A stretch of 64,000 bases of DNA from Humulus lupulus (lineage: Eukaryota; Streptophyta; Magnoliopsida; Rosales; Cannabaceae). The position numbers were made by a program, and so were the translations under genes. The notes below the pieces were generated by a model that made no database searches, was not told the origin of the DNA, and saw nothing but the letters and a program-made list of their open reading frames with translations. Shown here one piece after another: positions 32,645-44,170 of this stretch. The stretch is from positions 168,793,980-168,857,979 of the forward strand of contig NC_084798.1 of NCBI RefSeq assembly GCF_963169125.1, in the 5' to 3' direction. Numbering within the stretch: position 1 is the first letter of the stretch; each line of letters opens with the position of its first letter.

Positions 32645-35135
32645 TGTAACGCCCTGGATAACCAAGACCATTACACTGTGTGTTTAAAATAGTGTAAGAC
32701 TTGCTAATCAAGTCATTCAGACAAAGTTTAAACTCTATACCATTATCAGAGTAGGAATAAAAAGATTTTGGTTAAAAACAGGCTATTTTCATTAAAAATG
32801 ATAATTTAATACATGGAGATTCGAAACAGGGTTTAGATGTCTTAGTTACAACAAATTCTAGAAGTTACAAATAGTTCAAGCCACTCTAATGGCAAAATAT
32901 ACATTTTAGGTTTCCGTTCCTGTGCAAATTGTCGACTGTGGCGGCCGAGCAGCTGACAATGTACACCTCGCCCCCAGAGCTCTCCAACTCATGGTTGATT
33001 CAGCCTATCCTTGCCTTTACCTGCACCATGTAGCACCTGTGAGCCAGGGCCCAGCAAGAAAGCATAATGACATAGCAAGATTAACATCAATAATCAAATA
33101 TTCCACAGTGCGTAATCAGAAATTCATCAGTTCATAACACTTATCCACGTAGTGATAACAATTGTCATCCAGACAGTCAATCAACTATATTCATAGCACA
33201 ATATTCACGTTCATAACTAATAGATTGTCATATCCATCAAATAACATTCAGGGTTGGCGCCCTTAGTCGCACCCTCTATTTAACACACTGTCTTCGGCTC
33301 AATAGGGCCGCCCCCAGTGTAATACTCACTGACTCCGGCCAGCTTAACCGAGCTCAGTGATAAATAAGCTGCCTCAGCTCCCAGTGGCCGAGCCGCGCCC
33401 CAGTGCGCAAATAATGATTCCGACACCCTTAGGCCAGTAATCACATGTCCCATGGCGTAATAACACCATCTCACGACATGATATACAAATATTGGGAACT
33501 CTTAGTCCCATCGTGACCACATGGCTAATCACATTTACATAACAATGCATACAAACATAGGGAACACTTAGTCCTAGCCTAACCACATACTCAGGTGCAG
33601 CTTTCTTACCTTTCAAGTCACTGGTTTCCGATGCCACGTAGCCACAAGCACGGTCCTCTACTCCGAGCCTCTCCAAAGTCCTAATCACAACACAAATATA
33701 ATATTCTTTGTCATTAACCAATCCAAGACTACCTTCCCGGAACCTAACCCACACTCTCGGAACCCCCAAAACCTTAGAACAACACCCCGGAGACATTCCC
33801 CCGAACCCCCGGAGCAAAGGCCAAAAATTGCCAAAAGTGACACTCTGAAATTAGCCTTGTGCCGCGGCACCACTTCCTTGTGCCGTGGCACCCAACAGTC
33901 AGAGACTCCAAGCCACGGCACACAAAACCCGTGCCGCGGCATGCCTTCGCAGCCCAGAATTCTGGGTTTTTCCTTCGCATTTTCCCGAGCTCCAACCTCT
34001 CCAAATCACCCCAAACTCCATCCTAAGTCCCAAAACCAACTCTAAACCCTTAATAAACCTCACAACAACTCAAAAACATCATGCCCAAGCTCACTCACAC
34101 CTTCAATCCTAAAATTCACTCTTGAATTTCATACTTAACAACTCAAACCAGAAAATTAAGAACAACTTGAACTCAAGCACAAACCACTCTCCAAACTCCC
34201 TAAACCTTAACAGAAACAAGCCTAATAATCACACAGAAACCTTACCTTGAGTGGTGAGTCCAACCTCTAGCTTTAAACCTCCTTCCCCTCTGATTACCCA
34301 ATTCTGAGTTCATACAAAACCAGCCACCAATTTGTTTCAATTCACACTTATCAACCAAAAATCAGACTTGAAACTTACACAAATTATAGACAAACCCTTA
34401 CCTCTGAGTAACATTGATTTATGCTCAATTTAGTTGCCTAGAACCATCAAAGCTCCCCTCCTAGGTCTCCCAACTTCAGCTTTCCTCTTCTTCTCTTTTC
34501 TTCTATCTTTTCCTCACATTTCAGCATAAATCAATTCCCCACCAAGTGTTATACGTGACCCCCCTTTCCTTCAGCTGAAGTAATCCAATTCCTTGCCTAA
34601 TGACCACTTTACCCTTCCACCTATTTCCCATTCCAACTAAACCTCAAGGCCCTTTTTGTCATTCCTACTTCCTTACAATTCTACCACTTCCTTTAATCAA
34701 TCTTGTTACCGTCTATGGTTACTAACAACTACATAAGTTACCAAACCACCGATTACCAATATCTCACAAGAACTAAATTACAAAATCCCCAAAATACCCC
34801 TAGGCCCCTCCCGAGCCGGGTATGAAATCCCGTTGTGACTTTTGAGTTATCTAGCTCTCTAGGACCGTCTCGGCACGTGCATCGCATTAATATCACCACA
34901 CCCACGTGGTACAAATCACATCACATAATTATCACACATATGCCCTCAACGGGCTAGAATTATCACATACCATAGTACACATAATCATGCATCTCAAATA
35001 CTCAAATAGTCATATAACATGCTTAAAATCATAATCCTGCGTCTTAATCATTAAGTTCACGTATACTTCCCATTATGCCCTCCAGGCACGCTAATCAAGG
35101 CCCTTAAGCCTTATTAGCAAATTTGGGTCGTTACA
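32645..35135 (-). repeat. 5' LTR of the nested chromovirus
   Basis: 2,491 bp; the extra 21 bp relative to the left LTR is one more CACTTCCTTGTGCCGTGGCAC unit near 33870-33892. Most substitutions between the two LTRs are C/T or G/A changes. Confidence 0.9.
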
Positions 35136-35785
35136 GAAACCATCATTTCACTTCTTCATCAGAAGCTATAGATGTTCATATCTATGATTAACACTCCCAC
35201 TCAATTGGACTACCGAGTTCCCAAGATGTAAGTATGGGCTAGTCCGTAGGGTAAGCTGGTAACGAACAAGTCAAAGAACTCAAATAATACAATCAGTTAG
35301 AATACTAACCACTCAGAATTGAGATTGAATTGACCTATGGTCAATTATATGATATGACTAGAATAGATAATAACGTTATGTTTACTTATCTTATCAACTA
35401 TCAATATCGGTCCTGTCCGATGTAACAAATACATCCAATCTTATCTACTTTGCTAATGTTCTGGAAAGAACATAACACTGTAATGTGTAAGTAGATCATA
35501 TCGTAGATTGGCAAGTCAGTGTAAATCCGGTGCACTAACTAATCTTAGGACTAACTTATTTTGAACATATAATCATATTTATATTCCACTGTGATTACGT
35601 CACTATAAATAAGATTAGCTATATGCTCGGGATTTAATAGAATTTTATATTAAACAAATAATCATGAAAATAAAACATGTGAGCAAAGTGATTGACCAAG
35701 TCAAAAAATGATTTGTACTTTTTTATTGATAATAAAATGAGATTACAAAGAATTTGGGTTTTAATTAGGGCATAAAACCCCAACA

Positions 35786-35990
35786 GCCCTCACCATGGGA
35801 AAGCAACCCGGACAAACCATTCTCATGGTAAACTTTGTTGTAGTAGATTTCACTTCATCTTTCAATGCGGTATTAGGGAGATGCTCCCTGAGAGAATTGA
35901 AGGCAGTGACCTCAATATATCATCTATCTGTTAAGTTCCCCACCCAGGAGGAGTGGCAAGCTTGAAAGGAGAACATGGAGAAGCCAGGGA
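35786..35990 (+). pseudogene. Tat-type protease, second half
   Basis: Continues the frame broken at 24789: TILMVNFVVVDFTSSFNAVL then GRCSLRELKAVTSIYHLSVK and FPTQ, the usual C-terminal part (FVVVD, NAILGR). A stop follows near 35964. The expected RT should come next but no RT motif is found. Confidence 0.75.
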
Positions 35991-35999
35991 GTGTTACAA

Positions 36000-37132
36000 C
36001 ACCTCCCTCAGGTTAGCCTCCAAATCATGAGAACCTATGGAAACGATGATCCATGGGGAAGTAAACCCCCAAAAATTAGATCCCAAAGTCACTGAGGAAA
36101 TCAGAACTCAAGGCGATGAGAGAGAGATAGATGAACTACACACTAAAAACTAGAAGATGGAGAAACTGTGCAATAAATGTTAGAGGTCCTCAATTGCATG
36201 GTACGAAAAAAGTCCACTGTACCTTTCGCCAAGTATACAACCTTCAAGGGACCAATCCCCATGTTTAGAGCCCCATATGAGTTCCATATTAGAAATGTGG
36301 CCAAGAAAGTGGGAGCCGACACATGGTGCATACACCCTTACCTCGAGAAAGGCACCAATCAATGAGGAAAATAGATACCAACATAACAAAGAAGGGATGA
36401 GAGGAAAAAGAGTCCTCCCAACTCCTCCCATGAAGGAGATTATGACGCAAGTTGCACCCACCATAAACCTCTTTAGTTCGTTGAGTGCAAAGAGCTTGAT
36501 GCAACCATACAAGATCTTACAAGCAGGATAGTAGTCGCACAAAGGGAAAGGCTGAGGGGGTAGAGGAGTTCAATACAAATGCTCAACTTCCAAGGGAGAA
36601 ACTAGCAAGCCCTCTCCTACCCCACTCCAAATAAATGCACTCCAAGGGACTGCGCATGGCATCTTATGAAGGGGATTCCTACCGGAAACACCACGCCTCC
36701 CATGGCTACACAACACCCATTAGGAACCTCGTGTATGTAAATCAAGGTGAAGGTGAAAGTTTAAGAGAGTACATTCAACGCTTCAATGGAGAAATGGCTA
36801 AAGTGGGAAGGTTGTCACAGGACGAGCTTAAAATGTCTATCACTGCACGAATGCATCCAAAGACTTAAATGGGGAAGAGTATGCTCAAAAGACAAAATGA
36901 AGACATGGGCAACTTCTATGAAAGATCCCTAAAGTGCATCCAGGTGGAAGATGACCACGACCACCAAAGAACTTGTAGGTCGGGACTGCGCTGCAAGCGA
37001 ACCCTGCAAAATACCCACGAGCACTCTAAGAAACTAAAAAAAACTGCAACATTCTATATGAAAGACACACAAAACCCTGAAAGCATGGATGTCGACCATT
37101 GCGAGAACAAGGAAATCCACAAGGTAACCTAA
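36000..37132 (+). pseudogene. Displaced central gag segment, Tat type
   Basis: 36000-36620 contains short frames without clear motifs. 36635-37132 reads HHASHGYTTPIRNLVYVNQG, EGESLREYIQRFNGEMAKVG and, after a stop at 36868, NEDMGNFYERSLKCIQVEDD. These match the middle of Tat gag (LREYLTRFN-type segment, then the AQKYI-type end). In intact elements this lies before the zinc knuckle and protease; here it is after them, so the element has been rearranged. No pol follows. Confidence 0.65.
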
Positions 37133-38149
37133 GCGGTTCGCGCCAAGGGAGCGGTACCTGGTAAGACCTTATGTTTACTGTAATGAATTAAAGAAGTTGC
37201 AATAATTAGCCTCCATTTATTTTTACAATGTAATGAATCAAAGGAGCTACTTCAGCTAGCTCCCAAATGTAATGAAATTTTTTCGTTTAACAAATATGGG
37301 AGTCATTCGAAGTGCTTAACCAACTTGCTATGCCCTTATCTCCAATTCAAATAAAGGGGCGGGGGGGGGGGGGGGGGGGGGGGAGAAAAGGCCAGTCAAA
37401 AGTGCTTAAGTAGATAAATCTCGCCAACCACTTGGGGGGCAGGAGACTGGCATAAAAACGCACATATGAAGAAATAAGGTCTATGGACCTCAATAGAAGA
37501 ACTCCTCAAGGTTGTGAGGATTATCTACCCTAACAAACCTTGAAAAGAATGATAAGTCCCAAGGGACCCCCACGAAAACAACAACAACAACAGCAAAGAT
37601 AAGAAAAGGAAACCCACAAAGGGTCATTAATATAAGTCTAGAACAACCAAAGTCGACTAGCGAAAAAGGGTCTCAAAGAAGACACTTGAAAAAATAGTAC
37701 TCTAAAAAATGACGAGAAGGACGCTTCTCTCACAAAATAACAAGCGTGGGCAAAAATATATAAAAGGATAAAGAGAACCCAAAGGGTCAACATATCCTTA
37801 CAAGTAGTCAAGGTGCACCAACAGACACATATCACACACAGTAAAGTGCTCCTAAAGGGAACCCTTTCAAAATAAAGAGGTGGTAATAAGAAGTCCATAT
37901 TTATAAAAGGACGTGGTAATGTTCCATCACAAAATAAGCATAAGACATAGCAGGACGTGTTAAATTTCCTCATGAAAAAAACAAGAGACCTGGAGAAACC
38001 TCTTAGGAAAAATAAGCCAAGTAACATTACAACCAAATTGAAGTAAAAAGAAAGAAGTTGTCCATGCATGGGAAAAAAGATGGGGTAAGACACTTTATAG
38101 TTTCTCACTGTGAGCACTCCATCCAGAAGCCTTAGCAACAACGTGGTCA
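37133..38149. other. Non-coding stretch with a G run
   Basis: 37361-37383 is a run of 23 G, preceded by AATAAAGGGGC. ACAACAACAACAAC occurs at 37578-37591. The minus frame 37638-38189 is the longest open stretch but is hydrophobic, low complexity, and lies where the 3' untranslated part of the antisense gene would be. It resembles the segment between integrase and antisense ORF in Tat elements, with pol deleted. Confidence 0.5.
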
Positions 38150-40372
38150 CCGAATGAAGAGAAATCAAAGCCATGATCCCTGTTTCCACACACCATATAA
38201 GGTGTGCTCCACCGACTTGTACTCGACCTATGCTAACTCTACCTCGAGAGCACTGATCCTCTCCCGCAATGCCTCAGCTTTAGCTTCGACTCTCTTCTTA
38301 CTCTTAGATGGAGAGGAATCCTTCGCCATGACTATTTCTATCTTGAGGTTGGCCTCAAAAAGTTACTTCTCAAGCTCCCGGATCCTAACAGTAAGTCAAT
38401 CTTTTTTCTGCCTCTGCTGAAGACAAGTCTTTCGCTGAAGCTATTAAGCGTTGAGCCATGAGAGAAGTCTCCAGAAGAAAAGGCGTACATGTATGATGTC
38501 AAGATACAGGAAGCATATGTATAAGGAACCACACATAATAAAGTGTCACAGGATACAAACTTACCCAGGTAGTTGAATGCATGAGAGTCTCCCTGAGCTA
38601 TGTCATATTAAAACTCTAAAGGCCCATCCACTTGGCCTTGGCAATATCCTCAATTGCACGGGTATACCTCTGCACATATGGAGCTAACACGTAATTCACC
38701 CATGGCACCTTATTTGAACTAGGAACATCTGGATGAACAAAAACAGAGGACCCACTGACCGAACGAGGTGGAGGACCTCGAGAAGTTCCATAACCATGAA
38801 ATTTGCTAGGAGCAACATTAAACTCATCATAAGAGGGCAAGACAAAGTGCCCTATGTTAGAAGGCGAAGCTCGTGAATGAGAGGCCATATCTGGGTCCGC
38901 AGAAGTGGAAGGCCCCTGCCTCGTAGAAGCAGGAGGCACACGGGGTGATCTCTTTGACTCAGGAGAGGGCTCATCTTGAACCTAGTCATCATCTCCATCA
39001 GAGGATTCTTGGCCCATTGGAAGGACCTTTTTCTTTAGATCCTTAATATGCCACAACAATCGGGATCAGAGATGTCAAAAAGACCATAGGCATTGAGATT
39101 TACCGTAATAAAAAAGTAAGTCACCATCTTATCCATAATGTCTACCTTAGCCAAGGTCTTAACGCTAATAAGTTGTTAAGCAGATATTTTTGAAGGAAGG
39201 AGGTCCCCTAAACCACCAGCTCAATTGTTAGCTCAACAACAATGATAATAATAACAAAACAAAATGAGGTACGATGCTTACTCGGAAAAGTGCGAAAATG
39301 TTCACAAACTAAGAGGCAAACCTTAAAGAAGAAGAAATCTTGTTTCCATGAGCTTGAATTAGAGACGCCACCCTCAATCAACAAAAACTTTGAGTATTGG
39401 CCTTCTATTGAAAATAAAAGCCCTTCGACTTGGGAGTCGACATGAGATTGTACATGAAATGCACCTCCTTCATCGTAAGAGCATGACCTACGCTTTTCAT
39501 ATACGCCATGTACATGCAACTGAGAGTCAGCCAGCTATTTGGCAACAACTGAAATGGACCAAGCCTAAATCACTTAATTACTTCGTCAAAAACGAATGGA
39601 TAAGAATCGTGCCTCCCACCTTCAGTATATGCTCACTGAACGTTGTAGAACCAAGAGGTGGCTCATGAGCCTGACACTTAGAAGTCGGCACATAGCATTG
39701 GAACTCACCATTAATATGGTATTTATCTATTAGTTCCATTAAATTATTCACCGACATATGGCAGACAAGGGGAGTCGCTAGCAGAGGACCGAAGTCCGGC
39801 TTCTCAGGCACCACATTTCGACGACCTCTCTTCGACAAATTTGCAAGACCAGAAGAAAATGGTGACGTCAGTACATGACATTTTACCTTCCATTTACATC
39901 ACTGCTGCTTTCTGCCCGCGATAGTTTTCCACCTATGTGTTGGAGATGGAAGCGTTAGAAATGGATACACTATAGAAAATGGCCGAGGGGATCCAGAGGT
40001 GGCTTCAAAATCACTATAGGAAGCTTCCTCATTAAGAGGAGATCTAGAAGGTGGAGGTTTAGGCAGAAGGTTCTCTTCCGTAAATGCCAGCTCCATTTGT
40101 AAGTCAAGAAGGCTCTCTCTAAGACTAGAAATGTAGTCGTCGGGGTCCCAAAAAGAGGCAACCCCTACACCCTTCGAGACAGAGTCTATCTCACTTTCAA
40201 CAACCCAATTTTTTTTCATAAGGTCAGCTAACCTCCCCAAGTTACACATATGGGCCTTCCTTAAGATCTCGTACACATGGTGTGGGTTATCTATAGATGG
40301 CTTTGAATCTAATGAAGATAGCTCTATGGGTTCAACACCAAGAGATACGCTAGGCGACCCGTCGAAAGCCAT
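38150..40372 (-). pseudogene. Antisense ORF (Transposase_28-like) of the pol-less element
   Basis: Starts at the minus-strand ATG 40372-40370 (MAFDGSPSVSLGVEPIELSS). 40372-39899 is open. A second piece, 39838-39578, has PEKPDFGPLLATPLVCHMSV, PPLGSTTFSEHILKVGGTIL. After a frameshift come GPFQLLPNSWLTLSCMYMAY and VSNSSSWKQDFFFFK, the pattern of the plant domain known as putative gypsy-type transposon (Transposase_28). A donor-like AAGGTTTGC then suggests an intron. A Ser/Pro-rich exon (38939-38616) and a helical, coiled-coil-like C-terminus (about 38460-38150, VEAKAEALRERISALEVEL) follow. Homologous to 52648-53787. Biochemical function is not known to me. Confidence 0.65.
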
Positions 40373-41250
40373 GGAGCGACGTCGTGAAGAACACGAGTGC
40401 AAACGTGTGTGCAGTATATGATGTGCTACAAGATACAAAAGAACGGGTTTAAAAACCCTAGGCACTTATGCATAAAAGGAGGGCTAACTATGAGGTGCGA
40501 TAGTGTGTGTGTGAGGTGAACATGCTAATGGACGCTAGTACAAAGTTTCACATGAGGGGGTACCGGGGCTAAAACAACATCACTCTCAAATGGTAACTTA
40601 AACCCTCCACGCATAAAAATGCTAAAGTAATGAATAAGGGAATACGTTGAATAGATAAGGGAAGTTTGATCGCATCAAATGCATGCACGCATCGCTACTA
40701 CCTTAGTACCTCGCACCAAACACCTATACGCACCGCCGGTACCTTGGTACCTCGCACCACACGCCTACACAATAAAAAAAGTAAAGGGAGACAATTTTTA
40801 CTACCTAAGTGAATATATGTATGCCTATATATATTTATACAAAACAAAAAAATAAAAAATAAAATAAAATAAAGTGCTCTTGTGGAGGATGGAACCACCC
40901 ACCTCTTGGAGTTTTAAAGAATAATATTCCACCAAGGCAAGGCAAATGTTAATGTAAGGAAGGCATTCAAAGGAGAGGGCTATTTATAGAAAATCTAAAC
41001 TCATCTTATCCCTTGGATTCAATATTCGATCCATGGTCAGAAATGAAGCGTTTCACTCACCTTGGGAACTATGAGGAGGAATGATAGGCTCATATTCACT
41101 CTCAAGAAACCATGAGGATCAATCTCTATGAAGTGTGCTTCTTCATACCAGTAAAACAAAGAGATAAACTTACACCATGTATCTATAGGGTGACATTACC
41201 AATAGTCTATAAGGATGCCTAATGGCCCCCTTATAGTCTGAGGAAAGTGT
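40373..41250 (-). other. 5' leader and promoter region of the antisense gene
   Basis: No recognisable coding on either strand. AT-rich between 40790 and 40870. The pol-less element should end in a 3' LTR to the right but none is visible; its right boundary is unknown and placed near 41250 only because antisense-related features end there. Confidence 0.35.
40981..40988 (-). promoter_or_regulatory. TATA box for the antisense gene
   Basis: Minus strand reads TTCTATAAATAGCCC, about 610 bases upstream of the antisense ATG at 40372. The same octamer TATAAATA occurs at 54524-54531 upstream of the homologous antisense ORF. Confidence 0.55.
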
Positions 41251-43254
41251 GGACGCCAAATATTCAACATGCGCCCGAGGCGGCCTCCTTGTCACCAATA
41301 CCTCACAAGGTCAAAAAGTGAGACTCTCGCCTCCTGCGACTTTAATTACTTCGTCGGGAGGTCCAAGGCCAGACCACTTTATCATCATCATAGCAGAATC
41401 ATACACTTTATCTGAATATTTCATCATAACAAATAAAACAAACAAGTTCTATGAGGCAACCAGTAAAGCATTAACCAGTAAATCCTCCTCTGTGAGGTAC
41501 TCAGGAGCTCTATTCCTAGAATAACCTCGGTTTGTCCGCCCTATGAGTTATGTCATATCTTAGTAACTCATTTGTTGTGTCATGTTTGACACACTAACAA
41601 CCTCTGATTTTCATACAACATATAAGCACACATACAACCAGCTCATCTCATAGCATAATATCTCATACAGTCAACATAAACTCATAGAAATTCTAGCTAA
41701 CTTCCTTACCTCAAGTCCAAACAAAATAAATAGTGGTGTGCTTCACAACATTCGTCTCAATATCAAGTAATACTAATCATACAATACAAACATACCCCAC
41801 GTGTGCATGGGCCATGCACACGTGGCACAAGTTGCATTTCAATCATAATCACACATCAAATAAAAAATAAAAAAACCTCTATTTTACTAGGGAAACCTCA
41901 ATAAATGCCAAGCAACAATCATACACCTAATCAAAATGCGTAGTTTTGGACGTAAAACTTAGCTTGCATAGAACATGCATACCTGGGAAGGTTCTTAAAA
42001 CACGCTTAGAAGTTGGTAGATTTTAATCATTTTATTTCTTATTAAACTCATAAGATATAGCAAACAAAAATATTTTACCAACTTGATTTATATACTGTTA
42101 CTACATTAAAATGATAAAATTTTACTCTAAATTTTTGTACAAATTGTCCTTTTATTTTTAGTTGCAATTTTACCAATTATTGATTTGATTTATTATCTAA
42201 AATGAAATAAAATAAAATATGATAACCTTTTTCTATTTCTATTTCTCACAAAAAAATTATTTTAATAAAATGAAATAATATTGACTAATTTGACACTCAC
42301 TCACTTTACCAAGTAGATAAATAAAATAAATAATAATTTAACTTGTAAAAATATTTATGTGTCAACGTTACCAACATTTTATATATATCATAATTTTAAA
42401 TGAGTTGGAAAAATTTATTTATACTCTCATTTACTCTAATAAAATTACATAGTCCCATAAAATAATGTTACTTAATGAATTATTTTACAAATAGAAACTA
42501 CATTATTATAATTAAAATATTTCATAATTAAAGTATATAAATACAAAATTTTCATGTATAAAGTGTAATGCTTGAATTATTAATATACATACTTTATATA
42601 TTGTATTTAAAAGAAACATTCTTTTAAGAAATTAAAAATTCCACCAAGCATTTTATTATAGTAATTCAACATAATTAGGTGAAGAAAAATATAGTTTCTT
42701 TTACAAATTTTATATTAAAAAAAAGCTACATATATTTAATTGAAGAAAAATCACCATTAAAATGTGAAAAATCATCTTTTGCTTACATTAGTTATAAAAT
42801 ATGAAATTTAAGGCATAATTTGTGCATTTTAAAAATTATTGATAAATTGCCATAACAAAAAATAAATAAAAAATCAGCAAGCATACACTTGTTCAAAATA
42901 TATTATTAATCATGTTTAAATCATTACCTAGCATGTTTCTACAATTTCATGCATTCCAAAGAGAGTAATTATCATGCATTAAGAATCTAACCCATCTATA
43001 CACAAGAATAAATTTAGCATTCTTAATAACAAGACATTACTATTTTAAAGAAGCTTTATACCAAATTTTGAATCATAAAATAACTTAGCCTGCTTCTGAG
43101 ATCACAAGTGGCAATAAGATCAGATAAAAATAAAGCATGCTAATGGAAAAAAGAAACCCTAGGCCGAAGCCTGCCCTAGCATATTTATAATATCAAATTT
43201 GCATTTTTATTAATAAGAGTTCAAGGCTTATTAAAATATCAATCACCCAATATT
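41251..43254. other. AT-rich unassigned sequence, target of the 12.3-kb element
   Basis: 41530-43254 is strongly AT-rich with no convincing frame and continues at 55591 after the inserted Tat element. TTCCTTACCTCAAGTCC (about 41700) resembles the TTACCT-edge motif of the minus-strand chromovirus LTRs, so it may be part of a diverged LTR. The ATATT at 43250-43254 is a TSD copy. The 91-residue frame at 41249 has no recognised motif. Confidence 0.4.
41797..41825. repeat. 29-bp near-perfect palindrome with two CACGTG cores
   Basis: CCACGTGTGCATGG and CCATGCACACGTGG are exact reverse complements with one base between. Both arms contain the G-box CACGTG. Confidence 0.9.
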
Positions 43255-44041
43255 TGTACGCCCTGATATTCAGCCCGGGCCTTCTATGCAGCTCGAGTAC
43301 AGCTGGCTAGCTAAGAACAGTACTAAGGGACCCACAAGTGATATTTCCTCTGCGAAGGAAGTGTGACTCCCTAGGTAATAACATGAGCTGAGGAATATTA
43401 AGCATTAAGGCACGAGTCGGAAACAGATATAAAATACAGCATCGTGGGCACAAGCTGGTGCCATGTACAGGTCGTAGTACTCTGACAACCTGCCATGTCC
43501 AGGAGTCTTTATAAACCTGGATACGTTATTTATAAACGTGCGTGGTCAGAAATTACATGTCCGTTATCCCTGAATTCTCGGACACGTAACATAAACGTGC
43601 ATGATCAAACATCACATGTCCGATTATGCCAGATGACCCATGATCAATTTTACCTAATGATTAGACCATACCTTAATATATATTGTAATATTCATCATTT
43701 GTGGAAGACAGGTCACATATAGGATGGGTATCCACGTGATGACCCATGCACCTATCCTGGAATGGGTCTTCTATAAATACCAAGACCTTGGATAGAGAAG
43801 GGGTTGGGTTTTTTCTGTGTAATGCAAATACTCTGTCGAAATATAGAGAGATATACAATAATAATATCGACTCGTGGACTAGGGGGATTTTATCCTCCGA
43901 ACCACGTAAAAAGGAATGAGTGTTCTTACTATATCATTCTAAGCATCCTTAAGAGTCATTATTCTTACTACGGTTTATCCTTAAGCACTAGTTTTTCCAG
44001 CTAATTACGTAATACACTGTTGGCGAAAAACTGCGTCAACA
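43255..44041 (+). repeat. 5' LTR of the Tat element
   Basis: TGTACGCCCTG to GCGTCAACA. Contains TATAAATA at 43772-43779 and the U5 motif CTCGTGGACTAGGG at 43871-43884 with CCACGTAAA at 43902-43910. Confidence 0.93.
43772..43779 (+). promoter_or_regulatory. Sense TATA box of the Tat element
   Basis: TTCTATAAATACCAAG in U3 of the 5' LTR; the 3' LTR has CTATAAAACC at the same place (about 55316-55325). Confidence 0.6.
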
Positions 44042-44044
44042 GTT

Positions 44045-44063
44045 TGGTGCTTTCATTGAGAGC
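44045..44063 (+). other. PBS region of the Tat element
   Basis: TGGTGCTTTCATTGAGAGC, identical to 895-913, three bases after the LTR end. Confidence 0.65.
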
Positions 44064-44106
44064 TGCAAATTATTGCCATTGAAAAAGATTCAAGAAAAAG
44101 TTTATC

Positions 44107-44170
44107 ATGGTGGTCACTCTTTCAAGGCATGGTAACAAGATGGATCAGCATGGTGCGCAGGAGGCTCACC
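44107..44170 (+). pseudogene. Gag start of the Tat element, before the insertion
   Basis: The ATG at 44107 opens MVVTLSRHGNKMDQHGAQ, a basic leader like the one at 979 (MVTTRKS). The frame is broken after 21 codons by the solo LTR at 44171 and picks up on the other side at 46363. Confidence 0.65.

Larger units (their letters stand above)
26003..35135 (-). mobile_element. Nested chromovirus-type element with non-coding body
   Basis: 9,133 bp with LTRs of 2,470 and 2,491 bp, perfect TSD GAAAC (25998-26002, 35136-35140), a canonical PBS and a purine tract. By eye the LTRs differ at roughly two dozen positions plus one 21-bp unit, about 1 percent, so insertion is recent. The internal region has no long frame. 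Either it decayed fast or, more likely, it moved with proteins supplied in trans. It is the youngest layer of a three-level nest. Confidence 0.9.
24790..35785 (-). mobile_element. Solo LTR copy 2, interrupted by a nested chromovirus
   Basis: Ends TGTTGGATTAG and CCCCAACA, with perfect TSD GCCCT (24785-24789, 35786-35790). Without the nested element and its TSD copy (9,138 bp) it is 1,858 bp, close to copy 1 (1,832 bp at 2474-4305), with near-continuous similarity. Minus orientation by the conserved TATAAAAGG near 25220. It interrupts the protease frame of the pol-less Tat-like element. No internal domain is present, so it is a solo LTR. Confidence 0.9.

Noticed and set aside
41249..41524. 91-codon plus frame as a gene
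   Set aside because: No recognisable motif, no context and atypical composition; chance opening is likely.
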